64,000 bases of DNA from Pontibacter litorisediminis (GCF_029360645.1 NZ_JARDUA010000001.1:1426001-1490000), one strand, 5' to 3'. Positions 16,785 to 25,740 are shown, counted from the first letter of the stretch. Numbers and translations are program-made. The notes: generated by a model not told the origin, from the letters alone.

Positions 16785-18020
16785 ATGAAAAAGAAAGACA
16801 CATTTATCCGGCTGGTTGCGAGCGCACTGCTAAGCATGGCCACGCTAGCCGCTGCCCCAGCTGCATTTGCCCAAACAGCGGACAAGCCCTATACTTACGT
16901 GGAGCAGATGCCGGTTTTTAAAGGCGGCGACAAAGGCCTCATGCAGTTTCTGGGCACCAACATCAAGTATCCCGAAGATGCTGTGAAAGCTGGCGTGGAG
17001 GGACTGGTGGTGGTGACCTTTGTGATTGACACGGATGGCTCAGTAAAGAGCGCGCAGGTGGTAAAGCCGCTCAGTTCCAGCACCGATGCGGAGGCGGTAC
17101 GCGTAATCAAGCTGATGGACGGCATGTGGCAGCCGGGCAAGCAGAATGGCAAGATCGTAGCCGTAAAATATACCCTGCCCATCCGCTTTGCCATGAAAAC
17201 GGAGCCTGCCGAGGCCGCCGCCCCGGACCAGCAGCCACAGTTTAAAGGCGGGCAGCAGGCCCTGATGCAGACGCTACACCAGCACCTGAAACTACCCGAA
17301 GCAGCCAAGCAGGAGCACCTGAACGCGCGGGTGGTCGTGAAGTTTACGGTAGAGAAAGACGGCACCGTATCCAACATCAAACTGGCCAGCACCAAGCTGA
17401 AGAAAACTGTAGGCCCGGACACCAAGCTTGACTACATGGATGCCTCCACGTTTAACCTGCAGAACAAAACCATAGTGGCCAAGCTGGCAGAGGCCGCCGC
17501 AGCCGCTGTAAAAGCCACCTCCGGCCAATGGCAGCCCGCCACTAAAAACGGGCAACCGGTTGCGGCCGAAATAGCGCTTCCGGTGCAGTTTCTGGGTTCC
17601 GAGGCTGATCCCATAGACCATTCCCTCCCCTCGCCAGCAAGCCAACAGGAAGCAAGCAGCCCAGCCAAAGCCCAACCTTCGGCTTCTGCTCACCCGGACA
17701 GGGAATTCCCGAAACAACTCGCTAAATTCTTTGCCAAAAACCTCCGCTATCCCGGCACTGATGCAGAAAGTGTCATTGAGATGGAGTATGAGATGCTGGA
17801 GAACGGAACGCTACACTATGTATTAGGAAAGAACCAGAACAGAGAGTTGCAGGATGAAGTCCTCCGGGTACTGAAGCTTGCCAAAGAAGAGAGATTTATC
17901 ACCTATAATGGGAAGGGCCTGCAAACACTGGCCGTATGGTTTAAAATTAATGATGCCACCACGAAGTCCTTAGCTGATAAACCCATGCATGCTGATGTGG
18001 TGGTGACAAAGTATAAATAA
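16785..18020 (+). CDS. Secreted protein with tandem TonB C-terminal domains
   Basis: A 411-residue protein with a cleavable-looking signal peptide (MKKKDTFIRLVASALLSMAT to AAFAQ). No transmembrane anchor or proline-rich spacer follows. Repeat 1 (about 36-137) nearly copies the TonB domain of the upstream peptidase (YTYVEQMP, GGDKGLMQFLG, AGVEGLVVVTFV, TLPIRFAMK). Repeat 2 (about 150-265) is a diverged TonB_C domain (FKGGQQALMQTL, ARVVVKFTVEKDGTV, ALPVQFLG). A third segment (about 295-400, FPKQLAKFFAKNLRYPG onward) looks like a weaker third repeat. It probably works in the periplasm, perhaps competing for TonB boxes or energising receptors. It lies 100 bases after the M56 gene. Confidence 0.82.
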   Translation: MKKKDTFIRLVASALLSMATLAAAPAAFAQTADKPYTYVEQMPVFKGGDKGLMQFLGTNIKYPEDAVKAGVEGLVVVTFVIDTDGSVKSAQVVKPLSSSTDAEAVRVIKLMDGMWQPGKQNGKIVAVKYTLPIRFAMKTEPAEAAAPDQQPQFKGGQQALMQTLHQHLKLPEAAKQEHLNARVVVKFTVEKDGTVSNIKLASTKLKKTVGPDTKLDYMDASTFNLQNKTIVAKLAEAAAAAVKATSGQWQPATKNGQPVAAEIALPVQFLGSEADPIDHSLPSPASQQEASSPAKAQPSASAHPDREFPKQLAKFFAKNLRYPGTDAESVIEMEYEMLENGTLHYVLGKNQNRELQDEVLRVLKLAKEERFITYNGKGLQTLAVWFKINDATTKSLADKPMHADVVVTKYK

Positions 18021-18369
18021 CAGGTATTCTTGCACGTAACCCCTCCAGATGCTGGAGTATAAAATTGTCATCCTGAACGAATCCTGATGGCAGGTAGCAT
18101 GGACTTAGCCTCCGGGGTAGGCTGCCCTTATTCCACGAAGGTTCTTAACAGCATGATTGTATTTTAGGGGCCTCATGCGTAAAACGAACCGGCCCTGTCA
18201 CCGGTACTCTCCCGGCATAGCGACAGTATTATACTTACAGTCCGTGTCTTTCTCACCAGGTAAAAAACTCTACGAGTATAAAAGCCCTACTGAATTGTCT
18301 CAGCAGGGCTTTTATTAAAGTCAAGTATGAGCTGGGAGGTTAGAAAATCTAACAACCAGTAACTAACGA
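18021..18369. other. Convergent intergenic region
   Basis: A 349-base spacer between convergent genes. It contains a short hairpin (CTCCAGATGCTGGAG near 18045), a phrase TTGTCATCCTGAACGA like dispersed Bacteroidetes intergenic sequences, and a terminator at 18280-18313. No gene was seen. Confidence 0.5.
18280..18313. terminator. Bidirectional terminator between the TonB-repeat gene and surE
   Basis: Stem arms of 13 bases (18280-18292 and 18301-18313) with one mismatch and an 8-base loop, flanked by A- and T-rich tails on the two sides. It lies between convergent genes. Confidence 0.75.
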
Positions 18370-19146
18370 CTAAAAATTCCAGTCCTCATTGATGATCGCC
18401 ATAGCGTGGTGGGCCGTCATGTCGAACTGGCAAGGCACGATGGAAATGTAGTTATTCACCAGCGCCCATTCGTCGGTATCCTCACCTTTGTCGTGGTTCA
18501 CGAAGCTGCCCGTCATCCAGTAGTACTTGCGGTTGTGCGGGTCCAGGCGCTCGTCAAACTCCTCCTGCCACTTGGCGCGGGCCTGGCGGCATACCTTGAT
18601 GCCCTTGATCGGGTCATCGCTTTTCTTCGGGAAGTTTACGTTCAGGGCGGTGTTGTCCGGGATGCCGTGCTCGATCGCCTGGCGAATGATCGTCTCCACA
18701 AACTCCTCGGTGTGCGAAAAATCCGCACCGTGGCCATAGTCGCAGAGCGAGAAGCCGATGGCCGGCAAGCCCTCAATGGCCGCCTCGATGGCCGCCGACA
18801 TGGTGCCGGAGTACAGTACGCTGATGCTGGAGTTGGAGCCGTGGTTGATGCCGCTCACCACCAGGTCAGGCTGGCGGTCGCGCAGCACGTGGTGCTTGGC
18901 CAGCTTCACGCAGTCAGCCGGGGTGCCGGAGCACTCGTAAGCCTCCACGCCCAGGTCCTCCAGCGCAATGGATTTATCTAAGCGAAGTGTGTTACCAATG
19001 GTAATGGCGTGCCCCATACCCGACTGAGGCGAATCGGGGGCCACTACTACTACCTCCCCTACTTTCATGGCCACGCGCACCAGTGTTCTGATGCCTGGTG
19101 CCGTTATACCGTCGTCGTTGGAAACTAAGATTAAAGGTTTAGCCAT
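18370..19146 (-). CDS. surE: 5'/3'-nucleotidase SurE
   Basis: A 258-residue cytosolic phosphatase that removes phosphate from nucleoside 5'- and 3'-monophosphates. The metal site is seen in LILVSNDDGITAPGIRTL (Asp-Asp), DSPQSGMGHAIT and VSGINHGSNSSISVLYSGT. Its length is normal for the family. It is a single minus-strand gene, convergent with the TonB-repeat gene and divergent from a lipoprotein gene. SurE supports stationary-phase survival in other bacteria; the role here is inferred from the family. Confidence 0.96.
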   Translation of the reverse strand: MAKPLILVSNDDGITAPGIRTLVRVAMKVGEVVVVAPDSPQSGMGHAITIGNTLRLDKSIALEDLGVEAYECSGTPADCVKLAKHHVLRDRQPDLVVSGINHGSNSSISVLYSGTMSAAIEAAIEGLPAIGFSLCDYGHGADFSHTEEFVETIIRQAIEHGIPDNTALNVNFPKKSDDPIKGIKVCRQARAKWQEEFDERLDPHNRKYYWMTGSFVNHDKGEDTDEWALVNNYISIVPCQFDMTAHHAMAIINEDWNF

Positions 19147-19267
19147 TTTAATTATTTACAGTTGATGTGTGACAAAAAGAACGATTTTCGATTTCATGCT
19201 AATATACTACAACCTGCGGCTGCACATCAAGGTTTATACAATTAAATAACACCGAGAACGAGCCACC

Positions 19268-19885
19268 ATGTTGAAGAATATCATATACGCGGTGCTGCTG
19301 GGGGCAGGCATGGCAGCTTGTCTCTCGCAGCAGGATAAACAGAACGAAGAAGCTGCCGGTGCCCCGGAAGAAACCATGCTTCCGGACGCCACCGAGGTAA
19401 CCCCCACTGCCCCCGACCCCATCCTCTTTGTGATAGATAAGGAGCGCGTGGGAGAGGTGAAGATCGGCATGCCCATAGCGCAACTGCAGGAGCAGGTAAA
19501 CGACGGCCTCCACCTAACAGACACCACCCTGCGGCAGGAAGGCACGCAAAGCACCGCATACCTGCTAAAGCCGGAAGGTCAGGCCAAGGGCCTGCTGGTG
19601 GAGCAGCAGTGCGAGGAGGCATGCAAGGTGTGGCGCATCAGCGTGCTCAGCCCTGATTTCAAGACGGCAAAAGACATCAGCGTGGGCTCTAAGTACAGCG
19701 AGCTGCAGCAGGCTTACCGAATCAGGAAGGTAACATTTGAGGAAGGCAATTTAGTGGCCCTTGCCCCGGATGCCGGCATGAGCTTTATACTTGACCACAG
19801 CACCTTGCCTAAAGACCAGCTTTCCAGCGTAAACGCCGCCACCGTACCCGCTAATCTGCTCATCCGGAAAATCTTAGTATATTAG
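19268..19885 (+). CDS. Predicted lipoprotein of unknown function
   Basis: A 205-residue protein with a lipoprotein signal (MLKNIIYAVLLGAGMAAC, lipidation on Cys18). A low-complexity acidic and proline/threonine linker follows to about residue 55. The folded part starts at IDKERVGEVKIGMPIAQLQEQV and includes VEQQCEEACKVWRISVLSPDF and DISVGSKYSELQQAY. This resembles small periplasmic domains of unknown function that begin with an IGMS-like phrase. No enzymatic motif was found. It may share transcription with the DoxX gene 40 bases downstream. Confidence 0.8.
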   Translation: MLKNIIYAVLLGAGMAACLSQQDKQNEEAAGAPEETMLPDATEVTPTAPDPILFVIDKERVGEVKIGMPIAQLQEQVNDGLHLTDTTLRQEGTQSTAYLLKPEGQAKGLLVEQQCEEACKVWRISVLSPDFKTAKDISVGSKYSELQQAYRIRKVTFEEGNLVALAPDAGMSFILDHSTLPKDQLSSVNAATVPANLLIRKILVY

Positions 19886-19925
19886 TAAGTTGCTATGTTC
19901 AGGGTAAATTCCTATACTTGCTGTC

Positions 19926-20375
19926 ATGGCTATACTTCGCTCTGGCTACAAGTCCAAGAACTTCGGTCTGCTGCTGCTCCGGGTGGGCATCGGCGTTATG
20001 TTCATACTCCACGGCTGGCCTAAAATGGCTGGCGGCGCCGAGCGCTGGGAAGCGATAGGCCAAAACATGGGGCTCCTGGGAATCGGCTTCGCTCCTGTGT
20101 TCTGGGGATTTATGGCGGCGTTTGCCGAGGTAGTTGGCGGGGCACTGCTGCTGCTGGGCCTGCTTTTCCGGCCTGCCGTTGTACTGCTGCTGATCACGAT
20201 GATTGTAGCCACCATCCGCCACGTAGCCGGCGGCGATGGTTTCGGGGGCTATTCCCACTCCCTGGAGGCGGCCATTCTTTTTGCATCGCTGCTTTTTATT
20301 GGCCCTGGCAATTATAGCCTCGACCATAAGTTCCTGCACAAAGACAAGGCCCGCAGCCGAAAGTACTTCGCTTAA
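19926..20375 (+). CDS. DoxX-family inner-membrane protein
   Basis: A 149-residue protein with four hydrophobic helices. The family signature is visible in LLLLRVGIGVMFILHGWPKM, FMAAFAEVVGGALLLLGLLF and the last helix, AAILFASLLFIGPGNYSLD. DoxX proteins are poorly characterised membrane proteins linked in some bacteria to quinone or thiol redox chemistry. It lies 40 bases after the lipoprotein gene, and a terminator follows within 35 bases of its stop. Confidence 0.88.
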   Translation: MAILRSGYKSKNFGLLLLRVGIGVMFILHGWPKMAGGAERWEAIGQNMGLLGIGFAPVFWGFMAAFAEVVGGALLLLGLLFRPAVVLLLITMIVATIRHVAGGDGFGGYSHSLEAAILFASLLFIGPGNYSLDHKFLHKDKARSRKYFA

Positions 20376-20409
20376 GCCTTCGGCACCGCAAGAGATGCTG
20401 CTATACTTC

Positions 20410-20436
20410 AAAGACGCAACAAACCATTGCGTCTTT
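20410..20436 (+). terminator. Terminator after the DoxX gene
   Basis: Perfect 10-base arms (20410-20419 and 20427-20436) with a 7-base loop. The 3' arm runs into a TTTTTT tract. Confidence 0.85.
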
Positions 20437-20607
20437 TTTGATGCCCTCCTATCTTTAGGATACTCACCAATCTGCCAGATGCAGTGAGGCCGATGCACCT
20501 TCGGAGATATTCAAAAAGCTGCTTCTCTACAACTTTTTAGCCTTCTAACTGCCTAACTCCGCAGAAATCCTTATCATTGCTTCTTGATCTTTCCTGTTAA
20601 CTGAACC

Positions 20608-22365
20608 ATGCTAACCACTTTACTACTTGCTGCGCTGCTTAGTACCGGCGCGCCCGATAAAGACAAGCCCAAACTGCAAACGCCCTACGAGCAGGGCAAC
20701 GGCAACCAAACCGCCACCTACGACGAGGCGATACAGTGGTACCAGAAGCTCGACGAGGCCTATGAGGAAGTAAAGATGGTGCCCTACGGCACTACTGATG
20801 CGGGCCGCCCGCTGCACCTGGTTATCGTCTCCACGGATAAGGATTTTGACCCTGCCTCTATCAAACAAAAAAACAAGCGGGTGCTGCTGATCCAGAACGG
20901 CATTCACCCGGGCGAGCCGGAGGGCATTGACGCCACCATGATGCTGGCCCGCGATTACCTGCAGAACAAGAAACTGCGCAAGCAACTGGATAACGTGGTG
21001 CTGGCCATTATCCCGGTGTACAACATCGGCGGTGCCCTGAACCGCAACAGCCACACCCGCACCAACCAGAACGGGCCCGAGGAGTATGGCTTTCGGGGCA
21101 ACGCCCGTAACCTGGACCTGAACCGCGATTACATCAAAACCGACTCGCGCAACGCCCAGACATTCCACCAGATTTTCCGGGAGTGGGACCCCGACGTGTT
21201 CATGGACAACCATACCTCCAACGGGGCCGATTACCAGCACGTGATGACGCTCATCGCCACGCAGCACAACAAACTCAGCCCTGCGCTGGCCAAGTACCTG
21301 AAGGGCAAAATGGTGCCGACGCTGTATGATGGCATGAAGCAGGACAAGTTTCCGATGGTGCCGTACATGAACACCGTGGACGAGACGCCGGACAAGGGCA
21401 TCATCGGCTTTATGGAGTCGCCGCGCTACGCTACAGGCTATACTACCCTCTACAACACCATCGGCTTTGTACCCGAAACGCACATGCTTAAACCCTTTAA
21501 CCAGCGCGTGCAAGCCACTTACAAGCTGATGGAGAACATGATCGAGACGGTGCACCGCGATGCCGACGAGATAGGCAAACTGCGCCAGCAGGCCAAGCAG
21601 CAGACGCTCACGCAGCAGAAGTTCCCGCTCAACTGGAGGCTGGACACCACCAAGGTAACGCAGATTCCTTTCCTGGGCTATGAGGCAAAGTATAAACCAA
21701 GCGAGGTAAGCGGACTCGAGCGCCTGTACTACGATCGCAAGTCGCCTTACAGCAAGAAGATCGATTACTACGATGAGTTTGTGCCGGCGGTGACCGTTGA
21801 GAAGCCTGTTGCCTACATCATCCCACAGGCCTGGCACGAGGTGATTGAGCGACTGAAACTGAACAAGGTACAAATGCAACAGCTAAAGCGCGATACCACC
21901 CTAACCCTCGACACCTACTACATCACCGACTATAAAACAGGGCAACGCCCCTACGAGGGCCATTACCTGCACTCCGATGTACAGGTGGAGACGAAGCGTA
22001 TGCCGCGCCAGTTCTTTAAGGGCGATTACGTGGTGTACCTTAACCAGGAGGCCAACCGCTTTTTGGTGGAGGTGCTGGAGCCGCAGGCCGTGGACTCCTA
22101 CTTCAACTGGAACTTCTTCGACTCGATCCTGATGCAGAAGGAGTACTTCTCCAGCTATGTGTTTGAGGACCTGGCGGCCCAGTACCTGAAGCAGAACCCA
22201 GAGTTGCGCCAAAAACTGGAGGCACGCAAAAAGCAGGACCCGGAGTTAGCCAAAAACGCCCGTGCCCAGCTCGACTTTGTGTACCGAAACACGCCGCACT
22301 ATGAGTACACGCACCAGCTGTACCCGGTAGGCCGCCTGATGCAGGACGTAAAGCTGCCGCTGTAA
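20608..22365 (+). CDS. M14-family zinc carboxypeptidase
   Basis: A 585-residue secreted peptidase. A short hydrophobic N-terminus (MLTTLLLAALLSTGA) serves as a signal sequence. The first zinc ligands are in NGIHPGEPEGID (His-x2-Glu), a substrate-binding Arg is in NLDLNRDYIKTDSR, the third zinc ligand is His in DNHTSNGAD, and the probable catalytic Glu is in IGFVPETHML. The C-terminal 250 residues form an extra domain common in Bacteroidetes M14 proteins. It is flanked by terminators on both sides, so it is monocistronic. It probably trims peptides in the periplasm. Confidence 0.9.
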   Translation: MLTTLLLAALLSTGAPDKDKPKLQTPYEQGNGNQTATYDEAIQWYQKLDEAYEEVKMVPYGTTDAGRPLHLVIVSTDKDFDPASIKQKNKRVLLIQNGIHPGEPEGIDATMMLARDYLQNKKLRKQLDNVVLAIIPVYNIGGALNRNSHTRTNQNGPEEYGFRGNARNLDLNRDYIKTDSRNAQTFHQIFREWDPDVFMDNHTSNGADYQHVMTLIATQHNKLSPALAKYLKGKMVPTLYDGMKQDKFPMVPYMNTVDETPDKGIIGFMESPRYATGYTTLYNTIGFVPETHMLKPFNQRVQATYKLMENMIETVHRDADEIGKLRQQAKQQTLTQQKFPLNWRLDTTKVTQIPFLGYEAKYKPSEVSGLERLYYDRKSPYSKKIDYYDEFVPAVTVEKPVAYIIPQAWHEVIERLKLNKVQMQQLKRDTTLTLDTYYITDYKTGQRPYEGHYLHSDVQVETKRMPRQFFKGDYVVYLNQEANRFLVEVLEPQAVDSYFNWNFFDSILMQKEYFSSYVFEDLAAQYLKQNPELRQKLEARKKQDPELAKNARAQLDFVYRNTPHYEYTHQLYPVGRLMQDVKLPL

Positions 22366-22388
22366 AGTATAAGCCAAGTATCAAGTAT

Positions 22389-22415
22389 AGAAGCCACCCT
22401 GAGGGATGGCTTCTT
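22389..22415 (+). terminator. Terminator after the M14 peptidase gene
   Basis: An 11-base left arm (22389-22399) pairs with 22403-22414 around a 3-base loop, with one bulged A, and is followed by TT. The tail is weak. Confidence 0.6.
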
Positions 22416-22504
22416 GCGTTTCAGCCAAAGCAGAAGTATAAACCCAAAGCCCCGGCAGCCAGAAAAAATCGGAAACTTATGCAGAGGTTTACATGTTTTG
22501 GAGT

Positions 22505-22512
22505 TAAATTTG
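22505..22512 (+). promoter_or_regulatory. Bacteroidetes -7 box TAAATTTG
   Basis: Exact match to TANNTTTG, 40 bases before the nitroreductase ATG. A TTTG lies only 5 bases upstream rather than at the usual -33 position, so the -33 element is not confirmed. Confidence 0.5.
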
Positions 22513-22551
22513 CATGTACATACATTATTTATCAAAACAAATATCACTCTA

Positions 22552-23190
22552 ATGAGTCTTTTACAGCATTTGAACTGGCGCTACGCAACCAAACGCATGA
22601 CGGGAGAGCGCGTGCCACAAGAAAAAGTTGACTATATACTGGAAGCTACCCGCCTTTCGGCTTCTTCCATGGGCTTGCAGCCTTATACAATTCTGGTAGT
22701 GGAAAACCCGGAGCTGCGCCAGCAGATCCAGAAAGTGGCCTACAACCAGCCGCAGATCGTGGAGGCATCGCACCTGTTGATTTTCGCGGCCTGGAACGAC
22801 GTGACCGAGGCACAGGTAGACGAGTATATGCAAAACATTGCCGAAGTACGTGGCATTCCTGTAGAGTCGCTGGCTGACTTTAAAGCCAGCCTGATGAATG
22901 GCGTGGTAAGCCGCACGCAGGAGCAGAAGTATGAGTGGGCTGCCCGCCAGACCTACATTGCCCTGGGTACTGCCCTGGCCGCTGCTGCCGAGCAAGGAGT
23001 GGACGCCACTCCGATGGAAGGCTTTGACCCGGCCGCCCTGGACGAGTTGCTTAACCTGAAAGAGAAAGGCCTGCGCAGCGTAACCCTGCTTCCGCTCGGC
23101 TTCCGCCATGCTGAGGCCGACTTCTTGGCCACAGCCAAGAAAGTGCGCCGCGACAAGGAGCAGCTTTTCGTAGCGCTGGACGAAGTATAA
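22552..23190 (+). CDS. FMN-dependent nitroreductase/NAD(P)H oxidoreductase
   Basis: A 212-residue flavoprotein of the NfsB type. LLQHLNWRYATKRM contains the FMN-phosphate binding Arg and Lys, LSASSMGLQPYTILVVE is the FMN-binding loop, and the C-terminal LLPLGFRHAEADFLATAKKVRR completes the flavin site. A longer in-frame extension upstream exists, but ATG at 22552 gives the normal family N-terminus and fits the -7 box at 22505. It reduces nitro compounds, quinones or similar acceptors with NAD(P)H. A bidirectional terminator separates it from the convergent phzF gene. Confidence 0.92.
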   Translation: MSLLQHLNWRYATKRMTGERVPQEKVDYILEATRLSASSMGLQPYTILVVENPELRQQIQKVAYNQPQIVEASHLLIFAAWNDVTEAQVDEYMQNIAEVRGIPVESLADFKASLMNGVVSRTQEQKYEWAARQTYIALGTALAAAAEQGVDATPMEGFDPAALDELLNLKEKGLRSVTLLPLGFRHAEADFLATAKKVRRDKEQLFVALDEV

Positions 23191-23211
23191 CACGCACTAT
23201 ATTTAGAAACA

Positions 23212-23240
23212 GAAAAGGCCACCGCTGAGGTGGCCTTTTC
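23212..23240. terminator. Bidirectional terminator between the nitroreductase and PhzF genes
   Basis: Perfect 12-base arms (23212-23223 and 23229-23240) with a 5-base loop, followed by TGTTTTTT on the plus strand. Confidence 0.9.
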
Positions 23241-23256
23241 TGTTTTTTAAGCAAAC

Positions 23257-24045
23257 TTATACTTCTATCTCTCCCTTCAGGTACGTCACTGCCTTGCCGG
23301 TTATCTTCACCCTGTCACCCAGAAACTCACAATGCAACGCGCCCTGCCGCTTGGAGAGCTGCCGGGCCTGCAGCCTTTTCTTGCCCAGCCTTTCGCTCCA
23401 GTAAGGCGTCAGCGTGGTGTGGGCAGAGCCGGTAACGGGGTCTTCGGGGATACCTACCTGCGGGCAGAAAAAGCGGGACACGAAGTCCACCTCCTGCCCC
23501 GGGGCAGAAACGATAACGCCTCTGGCCGACACCGTGTTAAGCAGCGCAATGTCCGGATCAAAACCCTCCACATCGGCCTGAGAAGTATAAACGAGCAGGT
23601 AATCGGTCTTCCCTTTATAGGTTTCCTGCGGGGTTTTGCCAAGCGCCGTGATCAATGCCTCCGGAGTCTCGGCGGGCTCCAGCACATCTGCCGGGAAGTC
23701 TAGCGTTAAGGCATCACCTTGCTTCGTAACGGTTAGTAAACCGCTGCGGCGCGACTGGAATCGGATCACCTCCGACGTGTGGCCAGCGTAGGTAAACAGC
23801 ACGTAAGCCGCAGCTAAGGTGGCGTGGCCGCACAAAGCAACCTCCACCGTGGGCGTAAACCAGGTGATCTCATACTCCTCCCCTTTCGGCACGACAAAAG
23901 CGGTTTCAGCCAGGTTGTTCTCAGCGGCTATCTGCTGCATCGTTTCGTTGGGCAGCCAGGCATCCAGCACGCACACGGCTGCAGGGTTTCCGCCAAACAC
24001 CTTGTCTGTAAAGGCATCGATCTGGTATAATGGTATTTTCTTCAA
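23257..24045 (-). CDS. PhzF-family isomerase
   Basis: A 262-residue protein of the diaminopimelate-epimerase fold. The N-terminal signature is IDAFTDKVFGGNPAAVC. The catalytic Glu is in ENNLAETAFV, the conserved VALCGHATLAAAY follows, and the second half has DPVTGSAHTTLTPYW. PhzF isomerises a phenazine precursor, but most homologues lie outside phenazine clusters and have unknown substrates. No phenazine genes are nearby, so only the family is assigned. It is monocistronic. Confidence 0.93.
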   Translation of the reverse strand: MKKIPLYQIDAFTDKVFGGNPAAVCVLDAWLPNETMQQIAAENNLAETAFVVPKGEEYEITWFTPTVEVALCGHATLAAAYVLFTYAGHTSEVIRFQSRRSGLLTVTKQGDALTLDFPADVLEPAETPEALITALGKTPQETYKGKTDYLLVYTSQADVEGFDPDIALLNTVSARGVIVSAPGQEVDFVSRFFCPQVGIPEDPVTGSAHTTLTPYWSERLGKKRLQARQLSKRQGALHCEFLGDRVKITGKAVTYLKGEIEV

Positions 24046-24227
24046 GCTGATCTCGGGTTTTAAAAGTGATCTTTTTCTACTGCTAAGGTAGCAAAAAGAT
24101 AAGCACCCGTGCCGCCGCGGGCAGCGGAAAGTATGTCGAAAACTTAGTTGCAGCTGGTTGTATACTTAGCCAGCGGCTCAACGATTGACAAGATTGCAAG
24201 GTAAAACTAAAGAATAAAAGCAGCAGG

Positions 24228-25502
24228 ATGGAGTTACCGAAGGGTTTTGGACAGATGATGGATTTCGGGCTGGTGGAGGCACTGCTAGGCCGCCGCTCGC
24301 GCCGCTTTTTTATGGGGGCCGAGATTCCGGATGGTGTTTTCGCCTATCAATCTAAACAAGCGCCCATGCCGCTGTCGGAGCTGGAAAAGCTACTGGTAGT
24401 GGCTACCTGCGCCGGAAACACCAGCTGGCACCACATGATCTACAGAGCCGAGCGCTATGCCCCACACCTGTCCAACTACGCCGGGGCCGCCGGGGGCCGC
24501 ACTTTCCCCTCCGCGGCCGGCTTCCATACCAGCATGACCTTCTTTACCGACGACGAAGGCGTGTACGTGCTTGACAACCGGGATGCGCCCGCCGCTGCCG
24601 AACGAGATGCCGAAGGCCATCTGGAGCTTGGAGACGTGGTAAACGCACTAAAGGGACAGGTAAGGAAGTTGAAGGATGGCCGTGTAGGCTTGCCTTGTGA
24701 GGTGCCTTATGTGGAGGCGCACAACACCTGGGTGGTCAACAAGCCGGGCACCCTGCTGGTGATACCTGTAGGAGACTTATCGCAGCACGTACTGCTGGCC
24801 ATTTGCTATATGCTGCAGAATGGCCTGTTTCTCACCGACGACATCCATAAACGGGCTATACCCGGCATAGAGAAGTATAGCCGTTTGGCCGATCCGAAAA
24901 ATGTGTGGCCGATCACGTTTCTGGAGCAGTGGTCGATGGCGGAGCTGACGGCAGAGTTGAGCACAAGCTGCTACGCCGGCGCCCTGATGCTGCAGGCCAT
25001 GGGGCTGGGCGGCTGGATGTTTAACGGCATCGACCCTTTCAGCATGCTCGGGGCTAGCAGTAACCCTGCCGTACCAGGACTTGGGTTCAGGTATGACACC
25101 GACGAGCGATGGCCCTACCCTAACCCCACAGGCCTGCAGGGCGTGATGGAGGGTTATTGCCCACCGCACTACCCCAACATGCGCGCAGCCGTGGAGGCTG
25201 TTTGCGACCGGAAGTTTGGCCAGGGCGGCCCTTTTAGCGCCGGCACTCCCGGCCCCTGGAAGCAATCAGAAATAGTGCGAAATGCGGCAGAAGTGCATTC
25301 TGAAGAATTTAGGGATTGTGTGGCGCTGCAGGCGCAGTACATCTACGACACGTTTGGCAAATTCCCGGGCACAGTGCCCTCTATTTTTGTCATCACTTAC
25401 CTGCAGGCCCACCACCTCGACCTGGCGTTTTACGACACCTTCTACAAAGAGGGGGCTTACCTGAAAACGCACGCCGAGCATATGGGTAATTGGCACAGCT
25501 AG
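24228..25502 (+). CDS. Uncharacterised protein, nitroreductase-like in parts
   Basis: A 424-residue protein not confidently recognised. The N-terminus (LLGRRSRRFFMGAEIP, then PLSELEKLLVVATCAGNTSW) resembles the FMN-phosphate site and first helices of the nitroreductase superfamily. TSCYAGALMLQAMGLGGWM resembles the later helix that packs on flavin in SagB-like and thiopeptide oxidases. Between them is a long insertion with FTDDEGVYVLDNRD. The C-terminal half contains GPWKQSEIVRN and ITYLQAHHLDLAFYDTFY. There is no signal peptide or membrane segment. ATG at 24228 is the first start in frame. It is monocistronic between divergent phzF and a gene remnant. A flavin-dependent oxidoreductase role is an inference. 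Confidence 0.65.
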   Translation: MELPKGFGQMMDFGLVEALLGRRSRRFFMGAEIPDGVFAYQSKQAPMPLSELEKLLVVATCAGNTSWHHMIYRAERYAPHLSNYAGAAGGRTFPSAAGFHTSMTFFTDDEGVYVLDNRDAPAAAERDAEGHLELGDVVNALKGQVRKLKDGRVGLPCEVPYVEAHNTWVVNKPGTLLVIPVGDLSQHVLLAICYMLQNGLFLTDDIHKRAIPGIEKYSRLADPKNVWPITFLEQWSMAELTAELSTSCYAGALMLQAMGLGGWMFNGIDPFSMLGASSNPAVPGLGFRYDTDERWPYPNPTGLQGVMEGYCPPHYPNMRAAVEAVCDRKFGQGGPFSAGTPGPWKQSEIVRNAAEVHSEEFRDCVALQAQYIYDTFGKFPGTVPSIFVITYLQAHHLDLAFYDTFYKEGAYLKTHAEHMGNWHS

Positions 25503-25595
25503 GGCGGCAGGAGATTGTTTTAAGTTAGCGTCCTTGTGTATGAAACGGGCGAGGTCTTCAGCCGAAGTATGGTTTGTACAACTTTGTTGGGGGAG

Positions 25596-25730
25596 CTACT
25601 CTTCATAAGCACCCTCAACGATATTGGCATATTCATCATCGCCAAATAGCAAGTCTACTCTTCCATTCTCTCGGCAGGCTTTGTTAAACTCCTTTTTCTC
25701 AAGATAGATCCTGTTATCAATTCCTTCCAG
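25596..25730 (-). pseudogene. Possible 3' remnant of a gene
   Basis: About 45 codons read IDNRIYLEKKEFNKACREN and then VDLLFGDDEYANIVEGAYEE before a stop. The composition looks protein-like. There is no start codon before an upstream in-frame stop near 25781, and the dps terminator hairpin lies inside the open stretch. It may be the C-terminal end of a lost gene. No family was recognised, and chance cannot be excluded. Confidence 0.25.
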
Positions 25731-25740
25731 TATAAAACAA

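Noticed and set aside
15010-18020. A beta-lactam resistance system, suggested by the blaI/blaR1-like gene order.
   Set aside because: No beta-lactamase or penicillin-binding sensor domain is present; the peptidase carries a TonB domain instead.
23257-24045. A phenazine biosynthesis cluster, suggested by the PhzF family name.
   Set aside because: No other phz genes are nearby, and most PhzF-like proteins occur outside phenazine clusters.
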